This document shows, one piece after another, positions 9,049-17,837 of a stretch of 64,000 nt of DNA; within the stretch, counting starts at the first letter, position 1; each line of letters begins with the position of its first letter. The position numbers were made by a program, and so were the translations under genes. The notes under the pieces were generated by a model that was given only the letters and a program-made list of their open reading frames with translations, was not told where the DNA came from and ran no database searches. The DNA is from Hoeflea_A sp965228785 (GTDB taxonomy: Bacteria > Pseudomonadota > Alphaproteobacteria > Rhizobiales > Rhizobiaceae): the NCBI GenBank assembly GCA_965228785.1, contig CBDDIF010000001.1, forward strand, positions 3,782,001 to 3,846,000. Direction: 5' to 3'.

Positions 9049-10332
9049 TTACGGCGCTTCGTAGACGGCCTTTCCTGCCACCATCGTCAGCGCCACACGC
9101 CCCTGGAAGCGTGCATCTTCGAATGGCGTGTTCTTCGACCGCGATCGCAAGGTATCCTTCGTGACGATCCACGGTTCGTCAAGATCGACCACTGTAAAGT
9201 CGGCGGGACTGCCCGGCTTCAGCGACCCGGCATCGAGCCCGAAGATGGACGCCGGTTTGGTCGATAAGGCATCGATCAGGCGTATCAGCGGGACTTCTTC
9301 ATTGTGATGCAGGCGCAGCGCGGCCGCCAAAAGTGTCTCTAGACCGATGGCGCCATCGGCGGCATCTGCGAATGGCAATCTCTTTGTGTCGACGTCCTGG
9401 GGGTCGTGCGAGGAAACGATGATATCGATGTCGCCGTCGCGCAGGCCTTCGATCATGGCCTGCCGGTCTTCCTCGGCGCGCAGCGGTGGGGAAAGCCGGA
9501 AGAAGGTCCGGTACTCACCGATGTCGTTTTCATTGAGTGACAAGTGGTTTATCGAGACCGCGCAGGTCACGTCGGCTCCGCGACTTCTGGCTGTTTTGAC
9601 CGCTGACAGCGAGTCCGCCGTCGAAATCTTGGCTGCGTGATATCGAACGCCGGTGAGCTGCACCAGGCGCAGGTCACGTTCCAGGGGGATGATTTCTGCT
9701 TCTCGTGGAATGCCCTCAAGGCCCAGCCAACTGGCAAACAGGCCCTCGTTCATCACACCCTGTGCGGCCAGCACTTCATCGTTTGTCTCGCAGGCAACGA
9801 CCAGGCCGAAGTCGCGGGCGTAGGTCAGCGCGCGGCGCAAAACGAGCGTGTTGGAGATGGATCTGCGTCCGTCAGTCAGGAGCACCGCACCGGCGTCGCG
9901 CAGCAGCCCAAACTCGGTCAGTTCCCTGCCGTTCAGCCCCTTGGTGATGGCGGCGGCGGGATGAACATGGATGGAGGATTGTTCGCGTGCAGTGCGCAGG
10001 ACGAATTCGACAAGGGCCACATCGTCGATGACCGGATCGGTATCGGGCATCATGATCAGCGAGGTGACGCCGCCGGCGGCAGCGGCTTCACTGGCGGATT
10101 TGATGGTCTCGCGATGCTCGGCACCGGGTTCGCCGACGAAGACGCGCGCGTCGACAAGACCGGGTATCACCAGCTTGCCGCTGCAATCGACGGCACGCGC
10201 ACCGTCAGGCACAGGCTGCGATCCAGGTTGGCAGCTCTCGATGCGCCCCTCAGCCACTGTCAATATGCCGGGGCCGTCGAATTCCTGAGACGGATCAACG
10301 ATGCGGGCGTTGGTCAGGACCAGCTTTGTCAC
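9049..10332 (-). CDS. Dihydroorotase-like protein, metal site lost (PyrC-like subunit)
   Basis: The 427-residue protein aligns with class I dihydroorotases over its whole length (PGLVDA, MMPDTDP, ITKGLNG, NEG, SPPLR, GLETLLAAAL), but the metal and catalytic ligands are gone. The HxH of the first strand is RVF (63-65), the later metal histidines are Cys181 and Lys235, and the TDHAPH motif reads SSHDPQ (307-312). Pseudo-dihydroorotases of this kind (PyrC') are known from Pseudomonas, where they assemble with aspartate carbamoyltransferase. A structural role with PyrB is therefore likely, and a true dihydroorotase should exist elsewhere. The GTG start overlaps the pyrB stop by 4 bp (GTGA). Confidence 0.9.
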   Translation of the reverse strand: MTKLVLTNARIVDPSQEFDGPGILTVAEGRIESCQPGSQPVPDGARAVDCSGKLVIPGLVDARVFVGEPGAEHRETIKSASEAAAAGGVTSLIMMPDTDPVIDDVALVEFVLRTAREQSSIHVHPAAAITKGLNGRELTEFGLLRDAGAVLLTDGRRSISNTLVLRRALTYARDFGLVVACETNDEVLAAQGVMNEGLFASWLGLEGIPREAEIIPLERDLRLVQLTGVRYHAAKISTADSLSAVKTARSRGADVTCAVSINHLSLNENDIGEYRTFFRLSPPLRAEEDRQAMIEGLRDGDIDIIVSSHDPQDVDTKRLPFADAADGAIGLETLLAAALRLHHNEEVPLIRLIDALSTKPASIFGLDAGSLKPGSPADFTVVDLDEPWIVTKDTLRSRSKNTPFEDARFQGRVALTMVAGKAVYEAP

Positions 10333-11264
10333 TGGGGTGGTCCCCCTTTGCCCAGAAGCAGTGTTTCCATGACCGCCATGCGAACCGCGACCCCCATCTC
10401 CACCTGGGCTTCGATGACACTCTGAGGACCATCGGCGATCTCCGAAGCGATTTCGACCCCGCGATTCATTGGCCCTGGATGCATGACGAGCGCATCGTCG
10501 CGAGCGCGGGTGAGCTTCTCAGTGTCCAGGCCGAAATAGCGGAAGTACTCACGCACGGAGGGAACGAATGAACCGGTCATTCGCTCACGCTGCAGCCGCA
10601 GCATCATCACGACATCGACGTCCTTCAAACCCTCATGCATGTCATGAAAAACTTCCACACCCATATGTTCGATGCCCGCTGGCAGCAGAGTGGACGGAGC
10701 CACGACCCGCAATCGGGCTCCCAGAGCGCCGAGCAGGATCATGTTGGACCGGGCGACACGGCTGTGCAGCACGTCGCCGCATATCGCGACCGTCAGGCCG
10801 GCGATGCGCCCTTTTCCACGGCGGATCGTCAGGGCATCGAGAAGTGCCTGTGTCGGGTGTTCGTGGGATCCGTCACCGGCATTGACCACCGAGCAATCGA
10901 CTTTTTGTGCCAGCAACGCGCAGGCTCCGGCTGAGGCATGTCGGACAACGAGGATGTCGGGATGCATGGCATTGAGCGTCATGGCCGTATCGACCAGGGT
11001 TTCGCCCTTTTTCACCGACGAGTTGCCGACCGACATGTTCATGACATCGGCTCCCAACCGCTTTCCAGCGAGTTCGAAAGACGCCTGGGTTCGGGTTGAA
11101 GCTTCGAAAAACAGGTTGATCTGCGTCAGGCCGCGCAGCGTGTTGGTCTTCTTTTCCCTCTGTCGGCTCAGCTTGACGGCTTCATCGGCCTTGTCGAGCA
11201 GGAAGGCGATCTCCATTTCCGACAATCCGTTGATGCCGAGCAAATGGCGATGGGAAAAAACCAT
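10329..11264 (-). CDS. pyrB: Aspartate carbamoyltransferase catalytic subunit
   Basis: Condenses carbamoyl phosphate and aspartate in pyrimidine synthesis. The 311-residue sequence has the carbamoyl-phosphate loop FFEASTRTQASFE (about 52-64), HPTQALLD (about 138), the aspartate-side loop around LRLQRERM (about 230) and the C-terminal MHPGPMNRG. The frame stays open upstream to 11483, but homology begins at the Met at 11264 (MVFSHRHLLGING), so that start is used. It is fused translationally (GTGA overlap) to the inactive dihydroorotase-like gene, as in organisms where the two form one complex. Confidence 0.96.
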   Translation of the reverse strand: MVFSHRHLLGINGLSEMEIAFLLDKADEAVKLSRQREKKTNTLRGLTQINLFFEASTRTQASFELAGKRLGADVMNMSVGNSSVKKGETLVDTAMTLNAMHPDILVVRHASAGACALLAQKVDCSVVNAGDGSHEHPTQALLDALTIRRGKGRIAGLTVAICGDVLHSRVARSNMILLGALGARLRVVAPSTLLPAGIEHMGVEVFHDMHEGLKDVDVVMMLRLQRERMTGSFVPSVREYFRYFGLDTEKLTRARDDALVMHPGPMNRGVEIASEIADGPQSVIEAQVEMGVAVRMAVMETLLLGKGGPPQ

Positions 11265-11439
11265 TGATGGCACTCGCTTCTTGGGTCGATTGGCGCTTCT
11301 ATAGGCGCGATAAGGCCGTACGGCAAGAAACCCGGGAGGAATGTCGTGGCTGGTCCCCAGCATCATTGCGGCCTTGACCGCGATCCACAATGATTGCACG
11401 AGAAGCAGGCGCTCCGCACCCCGAACGAAACGGATATTC

Positions 11440-13104
11440 ATGCCGATACAGAAACCGACTCGCAGCACCCATGACGTTTTCAACCAGTCGGCACCTTACG
11501 CCGGCATCAACGCCTATCTTGCGGACCCGATTCTGAGCGAGGTCGGGCGCGACATGCCGCAGGCGTTGCGGGACGGTTTCTCTTCCATCGGCAAATTCGT
11601 GACCACCCCCGAGGCTCAGGAATTGGCGCGCATCGCCAATCAATCCACTCCGCAGCTTAAAGCCTTCGATTCCCGTGGCAACCGGATTGATGAAGTGGAG
11701 TTTCATCCGGCCTATCACGCCTTGATGCGGCGCTCCTGTGCGATCGGCCTGCAGGGCTCAATCTGGGAGAACGTTCCGGATGAGAAGGGCATTGCCCATC
11801 GGGCAAGGGGAATTCGCTTCTTCCTGACCGCCGGCCTCGAATGCGGACACCTTTGCCCAATCACCATGACCAGCGCTTCGATGGCATCGATCAAGACCAA
11901 TCCTGCCGTAGAGGTCAATTGGGCGCCAAAGATCCTGTCTCGAAAGTATGATTCGTCACAACGGCCGGCCAGTCAGAAGAGCGGCGTAACCATCGGCATG
12001 GGCATGACTGAGAAGCAGGGTGGAACCGACGTTCGCGTGAATACCAGCACGGCGCTCAAGGCAAGCGAGGGCATTTACCGCCTGACCGGACACAAGTGGT
12101 TCATGTCAGCGCCGATGAGCGACGCCTTCCTGATGCTAGCACAGATGGAAGAGGGACTCGGCTGCTTCCTGGTTCCCCGAATCCTGCAGGATGGCGAGCG
12201 CAATGGCCTGCAGTTTCAGAGGCTCAAGGACAAGCTCGGAAATCGCTCCAACGCGTCGAGTGAGGTCGAGTTCATCAATTCCTATGGTTACCTCCTGGGC
12301 GAACCGGGGAAGGGGGTGCGGACCATTCTCGAAATGGTGACCCTGACGCGGCTGGATTGCGCTCTGGCTTCAGCCGGGATCATGCGCGCTTCGCTGGCTG
12401 AGGCGGTGCACCACTGTCGCGGGCGGAAGGTGTTTGGCCAGATGCTGGTGGATCAACCGCTGATGACGCGGGTGCTGGCGGATATGGCGCTCGATGTGGC
12501 CGCCGCTACAGCACTGGTCATGCGACTGGCTGCAGCCTTCGATCGCGCTGCCGTCGATCCGCGCCAGGCGGCTTATGTGCGCGTCATGACCCCGGTGATC
12601 AAATACTGGATCTGCAAGATGGCGCCGCCCTTGATCTACGAGGCGATGGAGTGTCTCGGTGGAAACGGCTACGTCGAAGAGCGGGCTCTGGCGCGGCACT
12701 ACCGCGAGGCTCCGGTCAATGCGATCTGGGAAGGGTCGGGCAACGTCATGGCGCTCGATCTGGTGCGCGTCCTGCGCAATGATATCGGCCAGTTCGAAAC
12801 GGTCGTTGCCACGCTTGCCGGTGATCTTGGAGCGCACTCCAAGAGAACGGTGGACGTGCTGGCCGCAGCGGCCGCGTTGTGCCAACGCGACGAGAGTGCT
12901 GCCCGTTTGCTGGTGGAACAGTTGGCATTGTCCGCTGCTGCCGCGGAGCTTCATCGACTGGGCGCCGGTGGCATCGCCGACGCGTTTGCTGAATCACGGC
13001 TCGCTGGCGCGCATCGGACAACCTACGGAATGCTGGATCTGCGGTTCAACGCGGCGCAGATCGTCGACCTTCTCTACCCGGTCGACACAAGCGTCGCGAA
13101 GTAG
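11440..13104 (+). CDS. AidB-like acyl-CoA dehydrogenase
   Basis: A 554-residue flavoprotein of the acyl-CoA dehydrogenase fold. It matches the AidB branch throughout: HDVFNQSAPY near the N-terminus, ELARIANQSTPQL, LCPITMT, IGMGMTEKQGGTDVR (flavin site), GHKWFMSAPMSDA, RLKDKLGNRSNASSEVEF and LGGNGYVEE with VNAIWEGSGN near the C-terminus. In E. coli AidB is part of the adaptive response to alkylation and binds DNA; a related family uses acyl-CoA. No ada or alkB gene is nearby, so the role stays open. I chose the ATG at 11440, where similarity begins. The 3' end overlaps the convergent AEC gene by 31 bp. Confidence 0.9.
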   Translation: MPIQKPTRSTHDVFNQSAPYAGINAYLADPILSEVGRDMPQALRDGFSSIGKFVTTPEAQELARIANQSTPQLKAFDSRGNRIDEVEFHPAYHALMRRSCAIGLQGSIWENVPDEKGIAHRARGIRFFLTAGLECGHLCPITMTSASMASIKTNPAVEVNWAPKILSRKYDSSQRPASQKSGVTIGMGMTEKQGGTDVRVNTSTALKASEGIYRLTGHKWFMSAPMSDAFLMLAQMEEGLGCFLVPRILQDGERNGLQFQRLKDKLGNRSNASSEVEFINSYGYLLGEPGKGVRTILEMVTLTRLDCALASAGIMRASLAEAVHHCRGRKVFGQMLVDQPLMTRVLADMALDVAAATALVMRLAAAFDRAAVDPRQAAYVRVMTPVIKYWICKMAPPLIYEAMECLGGNGYVEERALARHYREAPVNAIWEGSGNVMALDLVRVLRNDIGQFETVVATLAGDLGAHSKRTVDVLAAAAALCQRDESAARLLVEQLALSAAAAELHRLGAGGIADAFAESRLAGAHRTTYGMLDLRFNAAQIVDLLYPVDTSVAK

Positions 13105-14009
13105 ACGATCAATGGTAGCGTGAGAAACGATCCGGCTGTTTGCAGCGTTGTGATCGTCGCATAAAGGGGTGCGTCACCGCCGAGTTGACGCGCCAGGAGA
13201 TAGCCGTTCATGGCTGTCGGAACGCCGCCGCAGAGAGCCAGAATCACAAGATTTTCGCCCTGTAAACCGAACAGCATGCAGGCGGCTGTGAGGACCAGCG
13301 GATAGAGCAGCAGCTTGACGGTCGTGAACAACAGCGCCAGAAACCGTGGCCGCAGCGTGTCACGGATGCGCAAGCCCGCTCCAACCAGGATCAATCCCAT
13401 GCCGAGGGACGCGTTGGCCACTAGTTCGACGGCCTTTTCCACCGGCGCATAGAGGGTGATTTCGAAGTGCCGCATGAGAAGACTGGCAAGGCATGCCATG
13501 ATCATCGGGTTGGTCAGAATGCGCCGGAGGAACGACAGCAAATCTTGTTCTGAATTCAGGAACCAGCCCATGATGCTGACATTGCCCAGATTGATCGGGA
13601 TCAGCACGATGGCCATGATCAGGGCGGTCAGTGCCAGGCCATTTGCACCGAATAGTCGGTCGGTGATCGCCAGTGCAACAAATCCGTTCCAGCGCGTTGT
13701 CGTCTGAATGACGGTGGTGAATTCCGCTTCCGTCACGCCGCGCGATTTAAAAATGGGCCAGGCCGCTATCAGCGCAATGAACGATATGGCGACCGTCAGC
13801 AGGCAGCCCGCGGCGACCTCGGTGATTTCGAAGCCACCGAAATCGGCGCGCAGAAGCGTCAGAAAGACAATCGCCGGAATGAGAACGTAGTAGCCGACTT
13901 CCTCCAAGCCATGCCAAACCGAGCGATCGACGATCGGAGCGCGCTTCAAGACTACGCCAAGCACGACGAGCAGAAAAATCGGAAGGATGCTTTCGAATAT
14001 CGGGATCAT
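13074..14009 (-). CDS. AEC (auxin efflux carrier) family transporter
   Basis: A 311-residue membrane protein with about ten hydrophobic segments, arranged as two five-helix halves separated by a polar stretch around residues 155-170. The pattern PIFLLVVLGVVLKR at the start and GGVPTAMNGYLLARQLGGD near the end is typical of bacterial AEC permeases, which export or import small organic acids. The substrate is unknown. Its end overlaps the AidB-like gene on the other strand by 31 bp, so the two transcripts are complementary there. Confidence 0.88.
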   Translation of the reverse strand: MIPIFESILPIFLLVVLGVVLKRAPIVDRSVWHGLEEVGYYVLIPAIVFLTLLRADFGGFEITEVAAGCLLTVAISFIALIAAWPIFKSRGVTEAEFTTVIQTTTRWNGFVALAITDRLFGANGLALTALIMAIVLIPINLGNVSIMGWFLNSEQDLLSFLRRILTNPMIMACLASLLMRHFEITLYAPVEKAVELVANASLGMGLILVGAGLRIRDTLRPRFLALLFTTVKLLLYPLVLTAACMLFGLQGENLVILALCGGVPTAMNGYLLARQLGGDAPLYATITTLQTAGSFLTLPLIVYFATLVSTG

Positions 14010-14263
14010 GGAACGTCCGGAGGAGGCTGCAGATGTCTTAGGCGCTTCCCGATCGGCTCACAAGGTCAGCCAAGCCGCCAAGATCATCTATGTTTACGCT
14101 CTGTTAACCTTAACAATTGGTTTACGTTGCGTCCCATCGGCAAAGCCATCAAGTTGAATCAACGCCCTCGACATCAAGCTCGTTGCGGGCGAGCGCTTCG
14201 GCCCGGCGGCAAGGGTCGGGACGATATTTGGCCCACAATCGCCGCTGCAAGGGGACGGACCGC

Positions 14264-14593
14264 ATGAAGTGGCTGCTGCTGGCCTGGCTTATTCCAGTTG
14301 CTCTCATTGGCGGTTGGTATGGTCTGTCCTATCACGACATTCACTTCGGTTTCGTGATGCTGTCCCGACGGGCGCACGACCTGGTGTTCCAGATCTACGG
14401 CAATATTCTTGGCATGCCGCCGCAGGACATTCCGCCGCTTCTCTTAAAGGCGATTGTGATCGATACGTTGATTGTCATGGGCATCGTTGCGCTGCGCTAT
14501 CGCAAAGCGATCATGGCCTGGATAAGGGCTAAGCGGTCCGCCTATGCCGATGTTCCGGCCGAAAGCGAAGAAAGCCTGTCCAAGGCGCCCTGA
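14264..14593 (+). CDS. Small membrane protein, DUF6105-like
   Basis: A 109-residue protein starting MKWLLLAWLIP with two clear membrane segments (about residues 3-20 and 62-82) and a polar, acidic C-terminus. The conserved GWYGLSYHDI and FGFVMLSRRAHDLVFQIYG segments match a small family found in Hyphomicrobiales that I recall as DUF6105; that assignment is from memory. The ATG at 14264 follows a GGGGACGG stretch. Its last 52 bp overlap the 3' end of ruvX on the opposite strand. Function unknown. Confidence 0.75.
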   Translation: MKWLLLAWLIPVALIGGWYGLSYHDIHFGFVMLSRRAHDLVFQIYGNILGMPPQDIPPLLLKAIVIDTLIVMGIVALRYRKAIMAWIRAKRSAYADVPAESEESLSKAP

Positions 14594-15024
14594 AGGATGA
14601 ATGCTGCCGCCGCGGCATCGATCCGTTCAGCGCGCTTCTTGCGTGACACATCCATTTCGATCAGCGCGCGTTCGGCAGCAACGGTGGACAGCCGCTCGTC
14701 CCAGAACGCAAATCCCAGCGATGTCTTTTCCGCCATGTTGCGAACAAAGGCTCGCGTCGCCTGAGCCCGAGGCCCCTCTGACCCATCCATATTGACCGGC
14801 AGACCGATAACGCATCCACCGACGCGTTCACGTTCCAGAAGGGCAAGCAGCTTCTCGGCGTCCTGGCTGAACTTTCTCCGGCGGATCACCTCTCGCGGTG
14901 TTGCCAGGGACAGGCCAAGATCGCTGATTGCAACACCGATCGTCTTGGTGCCCAGGTCGAGACCGGCAAGAACCTGTCCAGGCTTCAAGGCGGCCGCCAG
15001 ATCCTCAAGCGTCAAATCTGCCAT
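14542..15024 (-). CDS. ruvX: Holliday junction resolvase RuvX (YqgF)
   Basis: A 160-residue RNase H-fold protein. The first strand LAGLDLGTKTIGVAISD carries the catalytic Asp, VIGLPVNMDGSEG is the second conserved element, and FWDERLSTVAAERALIEMDVSRKKR with a following Asp (ERIDAAAAAFIL) supplies the remaining acidic residues. The family acts in pre-16S rRNA 5' processing and was first proposed as a junction resolvase. It is divergent from the metal-dependent hydrolase downstream at 15122 and convergent, with a 52 bp overlap, with the small membrane protein gene. Confidence 0.95.
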   Translation of the reverse strand: MADLTLEDLAAALKPGQVLAGLDLGTKTIGVAISDLGLSLATPREVIRRRKFSQDAEKLLALLERERVGGCVIGLPVNMDGSEGPRAQATRAFVRNMAEKTSLGFAFWDERLSTVAAERALIEMDVSRKKRAERIDAAAAAFILQGALDRLSSLSAGTSA

Positions 15025-15121
15025 GATGGCCCCTTCATTCGAGTTTTCTCCGGTTCGTTCTTTTCACCATCTCTGTCAAGCCATAAGCTGCCGGCGAAGA
15101 AAATGCAGGAGGAAACGACAG

Positions 15122-15835
15122 ATGCGCATTCAGTGGTTGGGGCATTCGGCATTTCGGCTGGAGATTGCCAAGGCAAATATCTTGATCGACCCGTTCTTTA
15201 CGGGAAACCCGAGCTTCGAGAGCCTGGACCGCAAGGAAGCCGTCCGCGACGTGTCCCACATCGTTTTGACCCACGGTCATGGCGATCACGTAGGCGACAC
15301 GGTGGAGATCGCCAAGGAGACCGGTGCGACGGTGATTGCCAACTTCGACTTGTGCATGTGGCTCGGCCATACCGGCGGGCTGGAGAAGCTCGATCCCGGC
15401 AACACCGGCGGCACGATGAGCCATGACGGTTTTTCCGTCACCTTGGTCAATGCGCTTCACTCGTCGGCCTCCATCACCGAAGACGGCGTTTCGCATTGTT
15501 TGGGCAACGCCAATGGTGTGGTGCTGCATTTCGAGGACGAGCCGACACTTCTGCACATGGGCGACACGGACATCTTTTCCGACATGGCACTGATTCAGGA
15601 ACTGCATCAGCCGCAGGTCGGGATCGTGCCCATCGGTGACCGGTTCACCATGGGAGGCGCAGTAGCCGCGTTGGCGTGTCGTCGCTATTTCGATTTTTCG
15701 ACCATAGTGCCATGCCACTACGGATCATTCCCTATCATCGACCAGACCGCAGACAAGCTGATCGGAGCGATCGGGGATCAGGCCGATCGTGTGAAAGCGC
15801 CGGCGCCGGGTGAATGGCTGGAGATCTCTTCTTAA
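15122..15835 (+). CDS. Metal-dependent hydrolase, UPF0173 type (metallo-beta-lactamase fold)
   Basis: A 237-residue protein with the metallo-beta-lactamase motif THGHGDHVGD near residue 50, a downstream metal Asp in LHMGDTDIF (about 143) and a terminal metal His in VPCHYGSFPIID (about 198). It matches the conserved UPF0173 family (UlaG/RNase-Z-like superfamily), whose substrate is unknown. An AGGAGG site 11 bp upstream fixes the ATG at 15122. It sits 82 bp before gatC on the same strand. Confidence 0.88.
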   Translation: MRIQWLGHSAFRLEIAKANILIDPFFTGNPSFESLDRKEAVRDVSHIVLTHGHGDHVGDTVEIAKETGATVIANFDLCMWLGHTGGLEKLDPGNTGGTMSHDGFSVTLVNALHSSASITEDGVSHCLGNANGVVLHFEDEPTLLHMGDTDIFSDMALIQELHQPQVGIVPIGDRFTMGGAVAALACRRYFDFSTIVPCHYGSFPIIDQTADKLIGAIGDQADRVKAPAPGEWLEISS

Positions 15836-15917
15836 AGGGCCTTCCTAAGCGGCTTGCCCTTGCTCGACAGCAGGGCTATAGCCAGCGTCGAAAAACCGAT
15901 GCTGCGGAGCCGTTTCT

Positions 15918-16205
15918 ATGTCAGTTGATCAGAAGACCGTCAAACGCGTTGCCCATCTGGCCAGGATCGCCGTTTCCGATGACGAAGCGGCGAAGATGGA
16001 GGGTGAACTCAACGCAATCCTCGGATTCGTGGAACAGTTGGACGAGGTCGACGTCGAGGGTGTCGAGCCGATGACCTCGGTGACGCCGATGGAGATGAAG
16101 AAGCGTCAGGATGCGGTCACGGATGGCGGCAAGGCCGCCGACATCGTCGCCAACGCACCGGAGAGTGAGGACAACTTCTTTCTGGTTCCTAAGGTCGTCG
16201 AATAG
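15918..16205 (+). CDS. gatC: Asp-tRNA(Asn)/Glu-tRNA(Gln) amidotransferase subunit C
   Basis: A 95-residue protein with the family pattern VKRVAHLARIAVSDDEA near the start and QLDEVDVEGVEPMTSV in the middle. GatC bridges GatA and GatB in the amidotransferase that converts Glu-tRNA(Gln) or Asp-tRNA(Asn) to the amidated form. It lies 73 bp before gatA. The gatB gene is not in the window, which is normal for Hyphomicrobiales. Confidence 0.95.
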   Translation: MSVDQKTVKRVAHLARIAVSDDEAAKMEGELNAILGFVEQLDEVDVEGVEPMTSVTPMEMKKRQDAVTDGGKAADIVANAPESEDNFFLVPKVVE

Positions 16206-16278
16206 ACGAACTCCGCGAGTTTTCCCGATACAACACAGCCGCAGATGCGAACAGCATGCTTCCCGAAAGTGATGTGAA

Positions 16279-17760
16279 ATGAGTGAACTGACCCGTCTGA
16301 CGATCGCCGCAGCCCGTGACAAGCTGCGCGCCGGCGAGATCAAGTCGGCTGAGCTGACGCAGGATTACCTGGACGCCATTGAGGCGGCCAATGAGGCGTT
16401 GAACGCCTATGTGGTGGTCACGCCGGACAAGGCTTTGCAGATGGCGTCGCAGTCGGACGAGCGGCTTGCACGCGGCGAGGGCGGGGCGCTTGAAGGTATC
16501 CCTCTTGGTATCAAGGATCTGTTTGGCACCGAAGGCGTCCACACGCAGGCCTGCAGCCACATCCTCGAAGGGTTCATGCCACGCTATGAATCGACCGTCA
16601 CGGCAAATCTGTGGGCGGACGGCGCGGTCATGCTGGGCAAGCTCAATATGGATGAGTTTGCCATGGGTTCGTCCAACGAGACCTCTTGGTATGGGCCCGT
16701 TACCAACCCGTGGCGGGCAAAGAACGACAACAAGGCACTGGTACCCGGTGGGTCATCGGGTGGTTCCGCCACATCGGTTGCAGCGCATTTGTGTGCCGCA
16801 GCGACGGCCACCGACACCGGAGGATCGATCCGCCAGCCGGCCGCCTTCACAGGCACGGTCGGGATCAAACCGACCTACGGCCGCTGCTCTCGCTGGGGTA
16901 TCGTTGCGTTTGCCTCGTCGCTTGACCAGGCAGGGCCGATCACCCGCGACGTGCGGGACGCGGCGATCATGCTGAAATCCATGGCGTCCAGCGATCCCAA
17001 GGACACAACCTCGGTCGATCTGGCTGTGCCGGACTATGAAGCTGCGTTGGGTCAATCGATCAAAGGCATGAAAGTCGGCATCCCGAAGGAGTACCGGATG
17101 GACGGAATGCCGCAGGAGATCGAGACTCTGTGGCAAAAAGGCATTGCCTGGCTCAAGGACGCCGGCGCAGAGATTATCGACATCACTCTGCCACACACGA
17201 AATACGCGCTTCCTGCCTATTATATCGTCGGTCCAGCCGAAGCCTCATCGAACCTCGCCCGCTACGACGGCGTGCGTTACGGCTTGCGTCATTCCGGCGA
17301 AGACATCGTCGAGATGTACGAGAAAACCCGCTCGGACGGATTCGGCGCCGAGGTCAAGCGGCGGGTGTTGATCGGGACCTATGTGCTGTCGGCCGGCTAT
17401 TACGACGCCTACTATCTCAAGGCACAGAAGGTCCGTACGCTGATCAAGCGGGATTTCGAACAGGTTTTTGCCGACGGGATCGACACGATCCTGACACCGG
17501 CCACACCGTCGGCGGCGTTCGGAATTGCCGATCAGGACATGGCCGCCGACCCGGTAAAAATGTACCTCAACGACATCTTCACGGTCACGGTCAACATGGC
17601 GGGCCTTCCAGGCATCGCCGTTCCGGCGGGTCTGGACGACAAAGGCTTGCCACTTGGTCTGCAATTGATTGGCAGGCCCTTCGAAGAAGAGACCTTGTTC
17701 CGCGCTGCCCACACAATCGAACAAGCGGCCGGCCACTTTGAAGCTGAAAAGTGGTGGTGA
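16279..17760 (+). CDS. gatA: Asp-tRNA(Asn)/Glu-tRNA(Gln) amidotransferase subunit A
   Basis: A 493-residue amidase-signature protein that releases ammonia from glutamine for tRNA amidation. The Ser-cisSer-Lys triad is visible: Lys in GIPLGIKDLF (about 77) and the serines in PGGSSGGSATSV (about 155) and DTGGSIRQPA (about 176). The C-terminal region with AGLPGIAVPAG and GLQLIGRPFEEE is also typical. It forms a pair with gatC and is followed, convergently, by the apionate operon. Confidence 0.96.
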   Translation: MSELTRLTIAAARDKLRAGEIKSAELTQDYLDAIEAANEALNAYVVVTPDKALQMASQSDERLARGEGGALEGIPLGIKDLFGTEGVHTQACSHILEGFMPRYESTVTANLWADGAVMLGKLNMDEFAMGSSNETSWYGPVTNPWRAKNDNKALVPGGSSGGSATSVAAHLCAAATATDTGGSIRQPAAFTGTVGIKPTYGRCSRWGIVAFASSLDQAGPITRDVRDAAIMLKSMASSDPKDTTSVDLAVPDYEAALGQSIKGMKVGIPKEYRMDGMPQEIETLWQKGIAWLKDAGAEIIDITLPHTKYALPAYYIVGPAEASSNLARYDGVRYGLRHSGEDIVEMYEKTRSDGFGAEVKRRVLIGTYVLSAGYYDAYYLKAQKVRTLIKRDFEQVFADGIDTILTPATPSAAFGIADQDMAADPVKMYLNDIFTVTVNMAGLPGIAVPAGLDDKGLPLGLQLIGRPFEEETLFRAAHTIEQAAGHFEAEKWW

Positions 17761-17837
17761 GATAGTCCGTCGGAAAAGCCGAACAATCGTGAGCTGAGGG
17801 ACCGATTTAGCGGTTTGTCTGAATTCCGGTAATCGGC

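Noticed and set aside
14080..14130. CtrA-like site (TTAA repeats near 14106)
   Set aside because: The two TTAA parts are 2 bp apart, not the expected 7, so no CtrA box is claimed.
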